Positions 48,017 to 60,235 of a DNA stretch of 64,000 nt are shown piece after piece. This DNA is from Fasciola hepatica. Lineage: Eukaryota; Platyhelminthes; Trematoda; Plagiorchiida; Fasciolidae. The DNA lies in the NCBI GenBank assembly GCA_948099385.1, contig CANUEZ040000164.1, forward strand, positions 2,370,501 to 2,434,500. The letters run 5' to 3'. Under the pieces are notes generated by a model. That model did not search any database. It was given only the letters and a program-made list of their open reading frames with translations, and had not been told where the DNA came from. The position numbers and the translations under genes were made by a program. Position 1 is the first letter of the stretch; each line of letters starts with the position of its first letter.

Positions 48017-49440
48017 ATTATTTCTTTCTATCACTTTTGTTGGTTTTGTCAAGATCGGGGTCCGAATAAGCTCCGTTTACAAAGTGGTCGGTGTCTATTT
48101 TAGTGCAACGTTAATAACTAGGGTCGCTCATTCGAATATCGTCAACTTCCTTACTGTTTTCTTTGTGTCGGTTTTCCATAAGTGGTTACCAACTCGTTTT
48201 GATTATTAAAATAGTCGAAATGTGTAACTCACTAGTGTGTGCATTCAAATTGGTCAAAGCAATGTGAGGAAACAGGTATGGTTGAAATGACCAATTCATG
48301 ATCACAGTTGTGGTTTAAGCATGCTGTCTCATTTGACTTGCGTTCAGACAGTTCTTCATCGGTTTCAACACAACGATCAAGTAGCGAATTACCGAGGAAA
48401 ACGATTGTTGAACACATTGTGAACTGGTGTGACATGAACAATTCGATGTGACTCGGTTCGCATCTATATCCACACTGTTACACTTACACGATGAAGCAGT
48501 GATATTTCGTGATCAACTCAGATCGACTTTTAACCTGCGGCTTGGGAAACGAAAAATGGTTTCTACCCATTCGATGCACGACCAGTTGATAACATGTTAC
48601 GGCTACTTCATTTACCGGAACGGCGGTGTGGTCATCATAACGTAGAACTAGTTGAATTCATTCTCGATGAAATAACAAATTGACTTTATGCAAGCTACCT
48701 AAAGCTGTCAGACCTGATGCCATCTACATACAATGATGAAATTCGAATAAAAATGTGCATTCTTCGTAATTATATCGTGTAATATCAATTGTAGGTTGGA
48801 AGTTTGTACAGAATTCTCTATGATGAAATATTGTTCACATTATGTCTGTGATATTCTGTGGGGAGAAATTGATATTGTGTGACTACGGTTAACGTGATTC
48901 ATTTGGCTGATACTTGACGGAGGAAATATAATGAACGGTCAAATGAGAACAATTTGTAAAGTCATGAAAGTGAAATTCATCGCATCGCCAAGGAGGCAAT
49001 AATACTGATCGTATCAGGAGCACATCCTATCGTGAAAGTGCCGATTGTGTTTCTGCTTGGCAGACAAGAGCTGAAGAAACACGAACGCATTCAAATAGAA
49101 AACTGTATCATTTTGGTGGTGTACTGATTATTTTGAAGACTATGATAAGTTCAGGAATACCACTTCGGTGTCAGATAGCACGTCATTTAGGCTATTCCTG
49201 GGAGTTTCCATTTATTGTATTTTATTTGATCAGACTTCTGATTAGACAGTCGTCCGCATTTCATTGAGAAAGAGGTTTGCATCTGGCAGCTGATCGAATC
49301 GAGAAGATGAAACAATGAACGATTACATATCAAAATTGCCAAGAAATTCAGCTACAACACGAACAGATTGTGTTTGTTAAACAAATGTGGGGTATTTGCG
49401 GTGCTGAATCTCAGTTGCAAAGACCGTACTCGTCATCTAG
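48017..49440. other. Downstream flank of NPC2 copy 5
   Basis: Equivalent to 5408-6790. Cys-rich frame 48232-48441 (-) and adjoining 48448-48645 (+). No recognised gene. Confidence 0.5.
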
Positions 49441-50048
49441 TATGGAAAAATAACTCGACATACCTCTCAATGCACTACCTGATCCCCGAGATCGAACATT
49501 TTGAGACAGAGGGATTTTTTACACCACCAAAGCGGTTTAGCCGGTTCCAGCGGCATTGCACCTCGATATCTGTCTCCCCAACTCGCAATCGATCACATTC
49601 AAAATCGGTTTTGGTTCATGCACGTTCCAGCAAATCAACCCCAACAATTGTCTCCGCAACTTTCCAACCAGTAACACCTCATGTGTCACACCAACATCAC
49701 CGATCCGAATCGCTGGCTGATGCTTCTCCACTATGCACAGAGCCTCACATCCGAACACACGCACCTATATTTCACATGGTCTCATCGAAATTCACTCTAC
49801 GCCAGGTGACACAGACACCCCAGCCCCACATCTAAAACTGCAATTTTTTAGTTCGCCACTCAATTATGATCTCAACCATGGGCACGCCCATCGACTGAAA
49901 TGTGTAAATCGAGAAACAAGACAAACACACGTTTTTCTGGAAAATATGGGGAAAATATCCTACCTTGCCACAAAAAATACTTCCTCCGTACCCCATGCAT
50001 CAATAATTCGTTCTTGCGTTGTGTTTGTTTGCTGAGTTCCAGCTTCAG
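49441..50048 (-). pseudogene. Gypsy family A zinc-knuckle and protease region, arm 5
   Basis: Here the minus frame 49764-49537 keeps the longest continuous protease-like piece, ending R-R-Q-L-L-G-L and a following I-L-N-V-I-D-C. A separate frame at 50084-49872 holds a zinc-knuckle remnant in which further residues are lost. The active-site region between them is broken. Confidence 0.6.
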
Positions 50049-50529
50049 TTGCGCAGTTTCTAGTGTTTGCGAACGACCCACCACAGACCCTTCAATCCCA
50101 ATGCCTCATACACGCCGACGACCTAACGATCTGGCGCACCACGAGCACACAGTGAGAACCTGTGCCTCAGTGTGGAGAATACTTGGTCCAATTCGCCGTT
50201 CATTTGGACCTCTATCCCTGGACACCTTTCGATTGGTGTTTGTCTCACATACACATCCTCGCTTGGAATATGATGGTCCGGCTGTCTACCCCTACATGGC
50301 GGCAAAGGTAGCCAAACTGGTACGAGTGTAATGAGCTGCCACACTCCGCGTGACTGAACTACGTGGGATCAGCTATGAGGAAAGTCTGGAAGCCACCACG
50401 TTGTTTCCCGTTGTCTATAGACGTCTTCGAGGTGACCTCATCCACTCTAGGCGAATCATGCGTGGTGAGTTGGGCCCGGAAATGCAGTTGGAATTCCCAC
50501 TCAGGAATAATGACCGTACGTGAGGACAC
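50049..50529 (+). mobile_element. Non-LTR retrotransposon 3' fragment, arm 5
   Basis: The same insertion, at the same position inside gag, as 29313-29793. It includes Y-A-D-D-L-T-I-W-R near 50118: the catalytic box reads Y-A-D-D here but Y-A-N-D in arm 3, so this copy is nearer the ancestral state at that residue. A small deletion near 50225 changes the frame relative to arm 3. Confidence 0.8.
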
Positions 50530-50844
50530 GTAACGGTAATGGACAACCGGGTCTTGGGTGCTGTCATACCGAGCCGTGTTGAATCGGACCATAGCATTCT
50601 GATGATCACCTTCCTGTGTGAACTCCGTCACCAGCCCCTCACACACCTCCCGATAAGTAAGGCTTGTTTTTTCTACCACCCTCAAATTGCACACCGCCTT
50701 GGCACGCCCATCTAGAAATGCCCCAAACGCCGCCAACAAGGATGTATCTCCTCTTATGCAGTAGCAGGCCAATATACCTCGGAATTCTGTGATCCACACC
50801 TCCGCATCACTATCTGTGAACGGAACAAGCCACGGAAACATCAT
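50530..50844 (-). pseudogene. gag: Gypsy family A Gag N-terminal fragment, arm 5
   Basis: ATG at 50844. It closely resembles the arm 3 fragment and is cut by the same LINE insertion. One visible change is T-D-S-D-A-E-V-W where arm 3 has A-D-I-D-A-E-V-W. Confidence 0.75.
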
Positions 50845-51720
50845 TGCGTGAGGGTGGTCACTGCACCAATGTAACAAGAACGACAAGACGGACTAGGACA
50901 CTTGTATTTCAATGGCCAAACAAGTTCCTATTGTTCCTCTTATCTGCTTAGGGAAGCCTCCTTTATATTCGCCGTCTGTTCTTCTATCTGTAGCTCTCGG
51001 TTGGTTGGTCCGATCTATTTGATATTCACGTCGTTCTCTTGGTTCAGTAATCCCTTCTACAATGGATTAATTCGAACAGCCGTCAAATATGAATTATGCT
51101 AGGTGTAACGTTCTTCCGTGAGAATCTTACTTGTACAATCTGCAAAATAGAAAGAATGAAACCCAAATGAGTCGGAGCTGAGTGAGTGTTTGATGAGCAG
51201 GCATCAACCATTGGATCAATGAGGATGAGAATGGCAGTCTCTGTCTTACCTTGAAACGAATGTCGGATTGTGGATAGTCATTTTGTAGTCATCTTTCTCA
51301 CTGTTATTGACCAATGAGATGACAGGAATATGAGAGTGAAAGAGAAATATGAACGCATCAAGTGAGCATAGAAGGAACATTTCGGTGTGATCTGACGCAA
51401 TATGATGATGGTGATGACAGACCCCATCGAGACTCGTATTCGGGTCGTTGAATTTGGAATGCAGAGTGATAACCGCCTCGCCATAGCGCCATGGGCTCGC
51501 GCGGTATTGACATTGACATTGACATGCAACATCCAACACCCAACACAAAACACAAAACACAAAACACAAAACACAAAACACTCAAAACGCGCGAGAAGAA
51601 CAATCAGGATTGGCACAAGCAATGGCTGCCTCTCATCACCAGAGCCACCAACAACTAGATGAAGCATTTCTGTAGTGTTTCTCTCGAGCAACTGTAACTC
51701 ACATTCATCATAAAATTTCT
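50845..51720 (-). mobile_element. Gypsy family A leader/LTR-like segment, arm 5
   Basis: Counterpart of 30109-30960. It has an expanded AAAACAC repeat (five units, 51546-51581) and an extra TGACAT unit near 51510. Confidence 0.45.
51546..51581. repeat. AAAACAC tandem repeat, expanded, arm 5
   Basis: Five 7-bp units, against three in arm 1 and about two in arm 3. Confidence 0.85.
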
Positions 51721-52198
51721 CTGTATCAAGTGTTATAAGTCAAATACAATGGAACTGGTCAAAATCACATGCTATGGGAAAATACTGTTCATACATTGTT
51801 ACATCATCTACTAATCTGAGAGGATAAGAGCAGTGCTAATGTCATTCAGATGTAAAGATCCCACTGCCTCAAAATAGCTTTTTAGAAGACTATTGATAAG
51901 TGGTAGATCACAGTTAAGATGGAGCTCACGTGAACAGAAATAAAATGCCCGTTTTCAACCTTTATCTGTGTAGCCACGTTTGTGCAACTAACCATTTCGG
52001 AATGGAACACTAATTGAAGGATGTACTTTGCAACCTGTGCAGATGTATTGCATAGATATAGTGTAATCTGTTGTTATATACACAGGACCACAGACTCGAA
52101 CTTTTGTCCATAGGATGTTGATAAAGAATCTACCATTACTGAAGACCAACGGTGAACGGCACTTGGGAAATGGTGATCATTATAAATCTTGTATACGT

Positions 52199-53263
52199 AG
52201 ATTCAACACCGCCACCCCAAAGCCAGAAAAAGGCCGGATGGGCGGGTGCTCAAGGCATTGGCGAGAATCTCCACGGCACCATTACGACAGGACGATTGCT
52301 GCAGGTCATTCGAAAATTTAGTGACAATAGGGGCCGACGACTGGTAGGTTAATCACTCGTGAGTAGGGCGTGCTTCAGTTTCGGTTCCTGTGATTGTGGT
52401 AAGAGTAAATTGTACCATTTTTGCATGGAGCCGTCTGGAGTGTTCACAGTAGCGAGTGGGACGTTAGTAAAGCCGTGCCGGCTTTCGGGTGGCGGTGTTG
52501 AATCTGTTTTGCCTGTTCCATCCTGCTCATTCATGACCACCAACTCGTGCTACGTTCGGACCGGTTTGACATTCCTAATTCATTTGACGTTGACCACATG
52601 GTTGCACGGCTATCAGTCCACACAATTCCTCATCGCTCTCAAGCGTTGCCTGTTCGTCACACACACACACACACACACACGCTGAACCATCACTCGGTCG
52701 ATTGACTAGACCTGGACTAGACTGCTCGAGTGGGCACCGAATTCTGATCGGCTGCACCCGGCAGGCATGTTCGATCACGCACATGTACCGATGCATACAC
52801 ACACGCACCAACACAAGATTGTGACCTGTTCGACCCGTGACTAATCGTGTATTTGCGCGCCTGAGCGAATCCCTGCCCTACTCCCTGGTTGGTCAGAACC
52901 ATCGATCGATTTCCGCCTGGTCGCCTTTCCGTTCGTTCATGTCCCTTATATGCGCGTTCCTTTCCTTGTCATTGTTAGTTGTGCTCGTTTCGTTAACCTA
53001 CTTGGTGACTTGTGCCTCGGCCAATTGGCCATAGAACGTGTTATCCATTCTGAACTGTACGGAACGTTAGTAAACAGTGATTCCCGTGAGTACGCCACGT
53101 TTGAGGTTTGTACATTCACCCCTTTGATTGATTATTGTTTGTAGTACCGCTAATAAAACTCAGCTAGTTTGATTTGGTTTCTGAGGAGAGCGCGTCACTC
53201 CAACTCGGCCTAGACACCGAATAAAGTTGACTAAAGTTCAGAATCGGACGTACGTATCTAACA
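52199..53263 (+). mobile_element. LTR-like insertion, arm 5
   Basis: Sister of 31443-32515 with the same flanks. The inverted repeats are at 52199-52224 and 52480-52505 (one mismatch), and the LTR-like block is at 52496-53263 (TGTTG...TAACA). Identical placement shows that arms 3 and 5 descend from one arm that already carried it. Confidence 0.5.
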
Positions 53264-55100
53264 CCTATGACCATTACATTTAGTCATTGCCAATAGTTCG
53301 TCAATAATCTCATGTCTTTATATGGTCCAATATAATGGCATTATAGGCGCCATATGCGTAAGGAAATCCGAGACATTTATCGTGCCTCCAATGAAGTGTG
53401 CGTTTCTCGAACAGTTGAACGAAGAAACGAAAGTGACCTTGTCGATAGACGGTTCGTAGTTGCACTTCTACATGAAAGATGAATCGAGCACATTATTCAC
53501 CACTACGATTCGACCACTATTATTGATCATGCGAGATTCAATGTATAATCCTGATCTCACACATTCATTCGAGCTTTTGTGTAGTATTCGTGCGAGAATG
53601 CTCTTTGGACAAACATGTGCACGACGCTCTCATACGATTGGACAGTTTTGAATGCAACCGGCGCTATAGGAAATGAGGTAGATGGAGGACATGAGGTAGA
53701 GTTGTTATTTGCCTCAATTCTTCCCCGTTTGTAAAATCTGATGATATTTTCAATTAATTATTTATTGAATACTAATGACTATTCAGGTGTTCAGTGCTTC
53801 TCACACATTTCTCGTCCTCACTGCATGAACACTAATAAATTGTGCACTTTGGTATCCTGTTTACAATCAAACTTACTTTTATTCCCCGAATCTCGTGATT
53901 ATTACACATTCCGAAAATTTACCCTCCCACATGAAACTCTTGTTCCCACCATCTGTTGTGCATTGTCTCTTTCTAGTTAGACCAAATATTTATTCAATAT
54001 CTAACTATAAGTACTCCGAACATTTGAAGTGATGGATCAAATTCCGCCTACATAATTTTACAAGGAGTGTAAAGTAGAAATGTTCCGAAATGCAGTAGTC
54101 GGTAGTTCTTCACTCAACCCACGGGACACGATCAAGAAGGTGCTCAATTCAGGTGGTATTCAAAGACGTGGGTTTGTTGGTAATAGTATTCACGTATTTA
54201 CGAACAAGCATGAGAGGAATAATCAATAAGAATTTGGTGAAGAACTGTGGGTGTCATTTGCGTGTTTGTCCTTGTATGTGCATACCAGTGTGTCAGTGAA
54301 CTAAAGGGACAGTCGTTCAGCCATGGCAATACGACCGGTTGGGGGTTGGAGAAGTATGTTCCACGACACACCAGATTGAAACTGTTCAAACATGACGAAA
54401 CATGTGACAGAGGACTCGGTACATCACGTCCAGAAACATGGAATTCATAGTTCGAAGTACAAGTTTGAAATTGTCCAACCAAATGGATGGTCGGTCCCAT
54501 CACATTATATTGTGCACAGAGCTCGTGTATCTCGCATGGTACACACCTCAGATGGGTCGTTTCATGATTATCTCATATTTATTATATATTATATTATACA
54601 AATCAATAATTATTTGTTGAATGGATGTGCTAGAATAATGCAGAGAGGGAGGTGGTTATAGTCAAGTAAAAACTATGAGAGAGGAACAGACCCACGATGG
54701 TATAATCCGAGTGTAGGACCTTCGTTTACAAGATTTATCATAATCACCGTTTCGTGAGTGCCGTTCATCGTCGTACTTCCTTGATGGCGGTTTCTTTATC
54801 AACACCCTATACACTACCGTTCACATCAGTGGCCCTGTTTGTAGAGCAACAGATAAGACTCCTTCCATGTGATGTATGTGCATAGGTTGTGAAGTACAGT
54901 GTGGACAATATATGTGTACACATTCCGGGAGAGGTCGAAGTTCGCAAATAGCTACTCAAATTCTTGGTAGTAGGCAAAATAATGCACATACCACGAAGTA
55001 AACAACAAAGTCAGCTAAACGTTTACGCAAAATTTGGTTGACAGAGAAACAAAATTGCGGACTTGACTAATATTCAATGTCGAATAATGGCTCAAGGCTC
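53264..55100. other. Inner part of arm 5; no recognised gene
   Basis: Equivalent to about 8905-10745. At about 55101 the arm is joined directly to the RNase H region of the family B relic, so the integrase part of the spacer has been deleted. Confidence 0.5.
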
Positions 55101-55101
55101 C

Positions 55102-55445
55102 CTGGTTCATTTTGTGGAATTTGTGCATTGCGAAGATAATGGTCAAAGCCTCCTCAATTTGGCTAAAATCAGGTCGATGGGGCACACCATGGGGTGCGTT
55201 CATTCAGCCGTGTCTATGCCCACCACCATGTAAAGCGGTGATTGCTTGATCACATAGGGTGGTGCTAGTCTTGATCTATCGTAGTTTACGTCGTCACATG
55301 ATAAGACAAAATTATCATCACATCTTTCGAAAAGTAGGGTCGATGCATCATTATTGAGATTTCGTGAGTGTCTGTGGGCATGGTGCAGGATGGGGTTCAT
55401 CAATGGCCACCTACTGTAACAGAAAACAATTTCGATCTGGATCAT
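55102..55445 (-). mobile_element. pol: Ty3/gypsy family B pol relic, spacer 3 (truncated)
   Basis: It keeps the RT connection (55445-55200) and the first part of RNase H (55203-55102, Q-I-E-E-A-L-T-I-I-F-A, K-F-H-K). Everything downstream on the minus strand, from mid RNase H through integrase, is missing at the 55101 join. Confidence 0.8.
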
Positions 55446-56700
55446 TCTCTCCTTCTAGGGAGACCGAGGATATATTCATCATCCACCAATGAAACATACT
55501 TATTGCCGAAACACTATCTTCTCTGCCAATAATATGTCCCTCTTCATAGATCTCTCACAGCTGTTGCTTCACGGCCTTCTTTCATTTATTGATCAATCCT
55601 TAGTAGTGATAATCTCTTTACCAGTACCTTGACGGCAACCTGTCACCTTTGTTGCACTGCAGAAACTATTCTGTGTCCAATGGCAGATTAGACTGACTCC
55701 ATCAAACGTCCTTATTAAACTGATGGAGTGCACTACAAATTCCTTGATGATCGTGTCGCAAACTACCAACCACATTTGTTGGACGTTGTGGGTCACGTAT
55801 ATTTCGTCACGCTCTTTTTGGTTTTGGTGAGAAGTACCGTGCGATGAACCACATGCAAAGTTAACATAATGTACTAGCAATTCGAACATGTGATTTTTAA
55901 ATGGCGATATACAATAAGATGATGAAAGAAAATAGATCAGTCAATAAGTCCTTCACTGATGTCCGAAAGTAGACTTCAAAGAGAATAGTATGTGTGGGAT
56001 TGGAACAGAGTGTCAAAATGATACCTTGAAGAATTTCTGTCGTTGAAAGCAGTTAAAATGTTGTGACTACGACCTTGCGGCCGTGACAGTGGTCTTCGTT
56101 GTTGCTTGTAACATGTTTAATGTGCAACTGAATACTAACCGTCAAAAGCGGTGACCAGTTGACTGCTGCTCTTGCGTACGCTCTCAAATACACGCTAATC
56201 AATATTTCGCTTGATTGCTTTCTCGTTCGCACGGGTCGCGGATAATACCATCATGGTTAGCGTATTTGTACAGTGCCAAGCATTAGAGTAACGTGCAAGT
56301 GGTCCACGTAGTACAATGGACCGAAGAATGCGTGCAACAACGAAACTGCGAGTTGGGGTTTAGCAATCTTAGAACTTGTTATTGGTTTGCGATGGTTAAC
56401 GGGATCAGATAAGTGACCTCCGATGAATGGAAGACTACCATCAACACCTAATGCACATTTGAATGCATCATTACAGTCCCGACTACCAATACTAGGGGAT
56501 CTACATATATTATAGAATGGGAAAAATAATTTATGACTTATATTGACATCAAATGGGGCCCTCAACTGAAGCTAGTCAAGCTGACCGGACTAGTTTTCTC
56601 ATCTCAGAGGACGTTTATTGCAATATGAGTAACCGAACGCAAGTGCAGATATTAGATGGCACGATATTAACTTCCAGGCAATGAACATGCACTCGCATCA
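55446..56700. other. Right part of spacer 3; unclassified
   Basis: Same DNA as 13231-14450. Two long unrecognised minus frames lie here, 55593-55889 and 56257-56565; the second is open only in this copy. Confidence 0.4.
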
Positions 56701-57470
56701 TGGGCGCCACTCTAGCATAATCCAGGTCATTTTTATGGAACAAAATTTAACTGCATAAACGTGGTAACACTGAGGATGAAATGAGAGCAAATTCAGTTTG
56801 CAACCTTGACGAAAACACGTTCGGACCATTGATCCTATCACAATTTATCTTCATCAGCACTCCATGTAATCAGATAGAATATATCACCTATGAAGCCTTT
56901 TCTCAACGTTAGTTTGGAGCCTTGAGCCATTATTCGACATTGAGTATTAGTCGAGTCTGCTAATTTGTTTCTCTGTCAATCGAATTTTGCGGAAACTGTT
57001 ATCTGACTCTGTTGTTTACTTCGTGGTATGTGCATTATTTTGCCTACTACCAAGAATTTGAGTAGCTATTTGCGAACTTCGACCTCTCCTGGAGTGTATA
57101 CACATATATTGTCCACACTGTGCTTCACAACCTATGCAGAGGCATCACATGGAAGGAGTCTTATCTGTTGCTCTACAAACAGGGCCACTGATGTGAGCGG
57201 TAGTACAACTCCATCTCACGTTCTCTGTCTACCTATTTTTCTATCGCGCCGGTTGCAAAGGTCGAATGAATGTGTGAGATCAGGATTATACATTGAATCT
57301 CATATGATCAATAATAGTGGTCGAATCGTAGTGGTGAATAATGTGCTTGATTCATCTTTCATTTAGAAGTGCAACTACAAACCGTCTATCGACAAGGTCA
57401 CTTTCGTTTCTTCGTTCGAAAGTTCGAGAAATTGATAATTTGTTGGCGGCACGAAAAATATCTCAGAGTT
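56701..57470. repeat. Remnant of arm 6 (inverted) where the array ends
   Basis: Mirror of arm 5: about 56780-57200 is the reverse complement of about 54800-55100 and adjoining arm DNA, followed by pieces equivalent to the mirror of about 53400-53700. Similarity fades between 57420 and 57470, and no sixth NPC2 follows. Confidence 0.7.
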
Positions 57471-58850
57471 TCTTAGAGGGATCATGCAATGGCGCACGTA
57501 TTAGCAATGATTTTAGTCCTTTGGAATTGAAGAGGACCGCTGAACTCTCCTTGTTGGTCGTATGCACTAGGTTTCCGTAATGTAACGGGAAATTTTCGAG
57601 GAACGCTTCCAAGTCGAGCAACGATCTCGGGTTGACTGATCTTAGTGCACTTATCATGGAATGCATCAAGTTCTCCGCTGCTGAATATTCATTTCTCAGG
57701 GTGCAAAATGCAATTACTTGACTTGACTTGATTTGATTTGACTTGCACCGTTAGAGCTCGGGTTGGTGTGGCACCGTACGCAGATGCCGACATCCGATTG
57801 TGTTAAGCCAGCTTTTCAGCTGCGCCTTACAGAATGGCGATCCATTATCGTTAACCAGTACCTGTGGGATTCATTCTCGGCTGAAGCATTCCCGTAACAC
57901 TTGGATTACGATCGAGGTGCTTGGTGAACTGGTCAGGAACACTTCCGGCCATTCGGAATAGGAAATGATTAATCCAAGGGCGTGATACCGGTTCAATAAT
58001 TGGACATAGAAGTCAGCATGAACTCTCTGCCATGGAATGTAGCTTTCGAGCTATGAGTTTCGGTTGTTCGGTCTCGAATGAACTTAGTGCAGACATGCAT
58101 CACAATTGTTTGTCGTAATGCACATATCCGCATCCAATTCCGGCCATCAACACATCTGTCTAGTTAGTGACTTCGATTTATCCACACCCAATTGGCCTTC
58201 GTACAATTCTACGATAACAAACTTGCGCAAATGGAGTTGGAGTGACAAGCCAGTCACCTCGACAAAGGACGCTGTCAGGTTGGATACTGAACTCCTCTTT
58301 CAGTACGAAGAACTGAGTAGGCTTCCGCTTAATCTCGTACTGCCATCTCTTCCTGATGGCCGAAACCACGAATGGGATGTATCGTTTTGTCTGCTTCCGC
58401 AATTCTTCCCTTGACAGGGCCTCAGTAGGTGGAAAGAAATGGCATTCGTCGGCCACTGATAATCGTGAGTATCGTGACACGAAGTCTACTTGTAGGATTG
58501 TCTTGCCGGGTTGATGCATGATGTTATAGTTACGGGCAGTTAAGGCAATGCTCCATCGCTGAATCAAAGGAGCCTTGGATTTGGCGACGGATTTATCTGG
58601 GTTATATAGGAACTGACGGGCTTGGTGGTCGATCACAATCCATAACTTCAGTCCAAACAGGTGTTTGTGCAGTCAGCGTACCACCCAGAGAACGGCCAAA
58701 GATGCCTTCTGTGTCTGGAAATAATCCCGCTCTGCAACACTGGGAAGACGCGGGATACAAATGATTGGACATCCAACCTTTTACCAGAACTGTTCCTATC
58801 CCAACTTCAGACGCATCGAGGATCAGCATGGTCGGCTTGGATAACATTAA
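57463..58850 (-). mobile_element. pol: Ty3/gypsy family C pol relic (RT end, RNase H, integrase)
   Basis: On the minus strand: I-L-D-A-S-E-V-G-I-G-T-V-L at the RT/RNase H junction (within 58847-58602); an RNase H end with R-W-S-I-A-L, then M-H-Q-P-G-K, then V-D-F-V-S-R (within 58636-58178); an integrase core with S-E-W-P-E-V-F near 57950, V-N-D-N-G-S-P-F and P-H-Q-P-E further on; and an integrase end with F-L-E-N-F-P-L-H-Y and V-H-T-T-N-K (57669-57463). At least one stop lies in the core, and a TTGAC-type repeat (57717-57746) interrupts it. It is a different lineage from family B. Confidence 0.82.
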
Positions 58851-58974
58851 TGGGGCTGATATCGGTCGGTGAAAGATATGTTAAGTAAGATCGCGTAGTG
58901 CCTTTTCACAATGCTCATTCCCGTGCGACATATCGGATGACTGAGCCAGAAACAATGATTGGGCTCTAGCTGCA

Positions 58975-59305
58975 AAGCTCAAAATGAATCACACCGAAGT
59001 CGTTCTTCTGTGCTTTCCAATCCCCTTCCCACTCCTGAATTCTTGTCACCTCATTAGTCAATAAAAGTGAGAAAGATGACTAGAAAAGCTATCCACATTC
59101 TGAAATTCGTTTCAAGGTAAGACAGAGACTGCCATTCTCATCTTCATTGATCCAAGTGTTGGTGCCTGATCATCAAACACTCACTGAGCTCCAGCTCATT
59201 CGGGTTTCATTCTTTCTATTCTGCAGAGTGTGCAAGTGCAATTCCCAGGGAAGAACGTTACACCTAACATACTTCATATTTGACGACTGTTCGAACTAAC
59301 CTATC
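58975..59305 (+). repeat. Isolated fragment of the gypsy family A leader
   Basis: Clearly diverged match to 16570-16910, standing alone without gag on either side. It is the oldest-looking copy of this segment in the window and suggests that family A inserted here independently, or that this is the edge of an older duplication. Confidence 0.65.
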
Positions 59306-60235
59306 AGTTTCTCTTAATCTCTTTTTCCACTTCGTTAATCGCTCGTGAAGTGGTCGTTTCTTGATCGATTGCCAATGTGGTTATCGTTTTGACATTGTTT
59401 TCGCGCGTCATCGGTAAATCCAAAACCGATATGACACAATCGAATATATTTCAGTTTGACGGTGATTATGGACGAGTGTATTCTCGAAGACAAAGGCAAA
59501 AACAAAAGCAGATGCCGTGACCGAGGCCGAGGCTGAGACTGAAACGGCGACCGGACTCACACACAAACAAATACCTACGGGTTGAAGATCCAGTGTTCAC
59601 ATGACAGTGACATCTGGAATCGGGAACAAGATGCATTCTACCACAGGCCGAAAATCGCCATTTCGGAAATCGGTGTGATGCACACCTTGGATGATGACTA
59701 GACTGTTTTGTTGAGGAAATTCTGCCGATCAAACGCTGATACCATGTTTCTGTGAAAAAATTTAATCTACTCTGAAAATGAGTCCTACCGTGATGTTTAT
59801 GGATGTTTGTAATACAAGCCCCATGCTGCAAGTGGGATATAGTCGAAAAACGATGTAGAATTTCCCAAAATGACACACTTCTCCGGGATTCGGAGTAGTA
59901 AGGATTCAGTTTGTCACGCTCAACTAGGCAGGAAACATACATCTGCCAGGTTCAGTGCACTAAATTTTCCACATTTTATCAACAAACCCAATATGTTGGC
60001 ATAGTAGCTGTTCTGACCTCTCCTCAGCATTTTCATCAGGAACAACCGTGGATCACTGATATTTCTAAATTTCTCGGCTAACTCGTTTATCTGGTTGTAC
60101 CTGCATCGATTAACAAGACTCCGGTCGATTGAGAAAACCGTTAGTCCGTGATTCGTTCATTGATCCACTTGGTCGGCTCCACTCGTATTTTCGATTCTGC
60201 ACGTACGAGATCAGGGAAGCCATAGTGACTGGCGT
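59306..60235. other. Unrecognised DNA between the repeat fragment and the NPC2 relic
   Basis: The longest frame is 158 codons at 59466-59942 (-), with a low-complexity tail antisense to a purine-rich repeat near 59490-59540. I recognise no domain or splice pattern and see no second copy in the window. I do not call it a gene. Confidence 0.35.

Noticed and set aside
1..57470. CRISPR array or tandem satellite as the cause of repetition
   Set aside because: The repeats are kilobase-scale, inverted and gene-bearing, with retroelements; there are no short regularly spaced direct repeats.
59466..59942. 158-codon minus-strand frame
   Set aside because: The second half is antisense to a purine-rich low-complexity tract. 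There is no domain, splice context or conserved copy.
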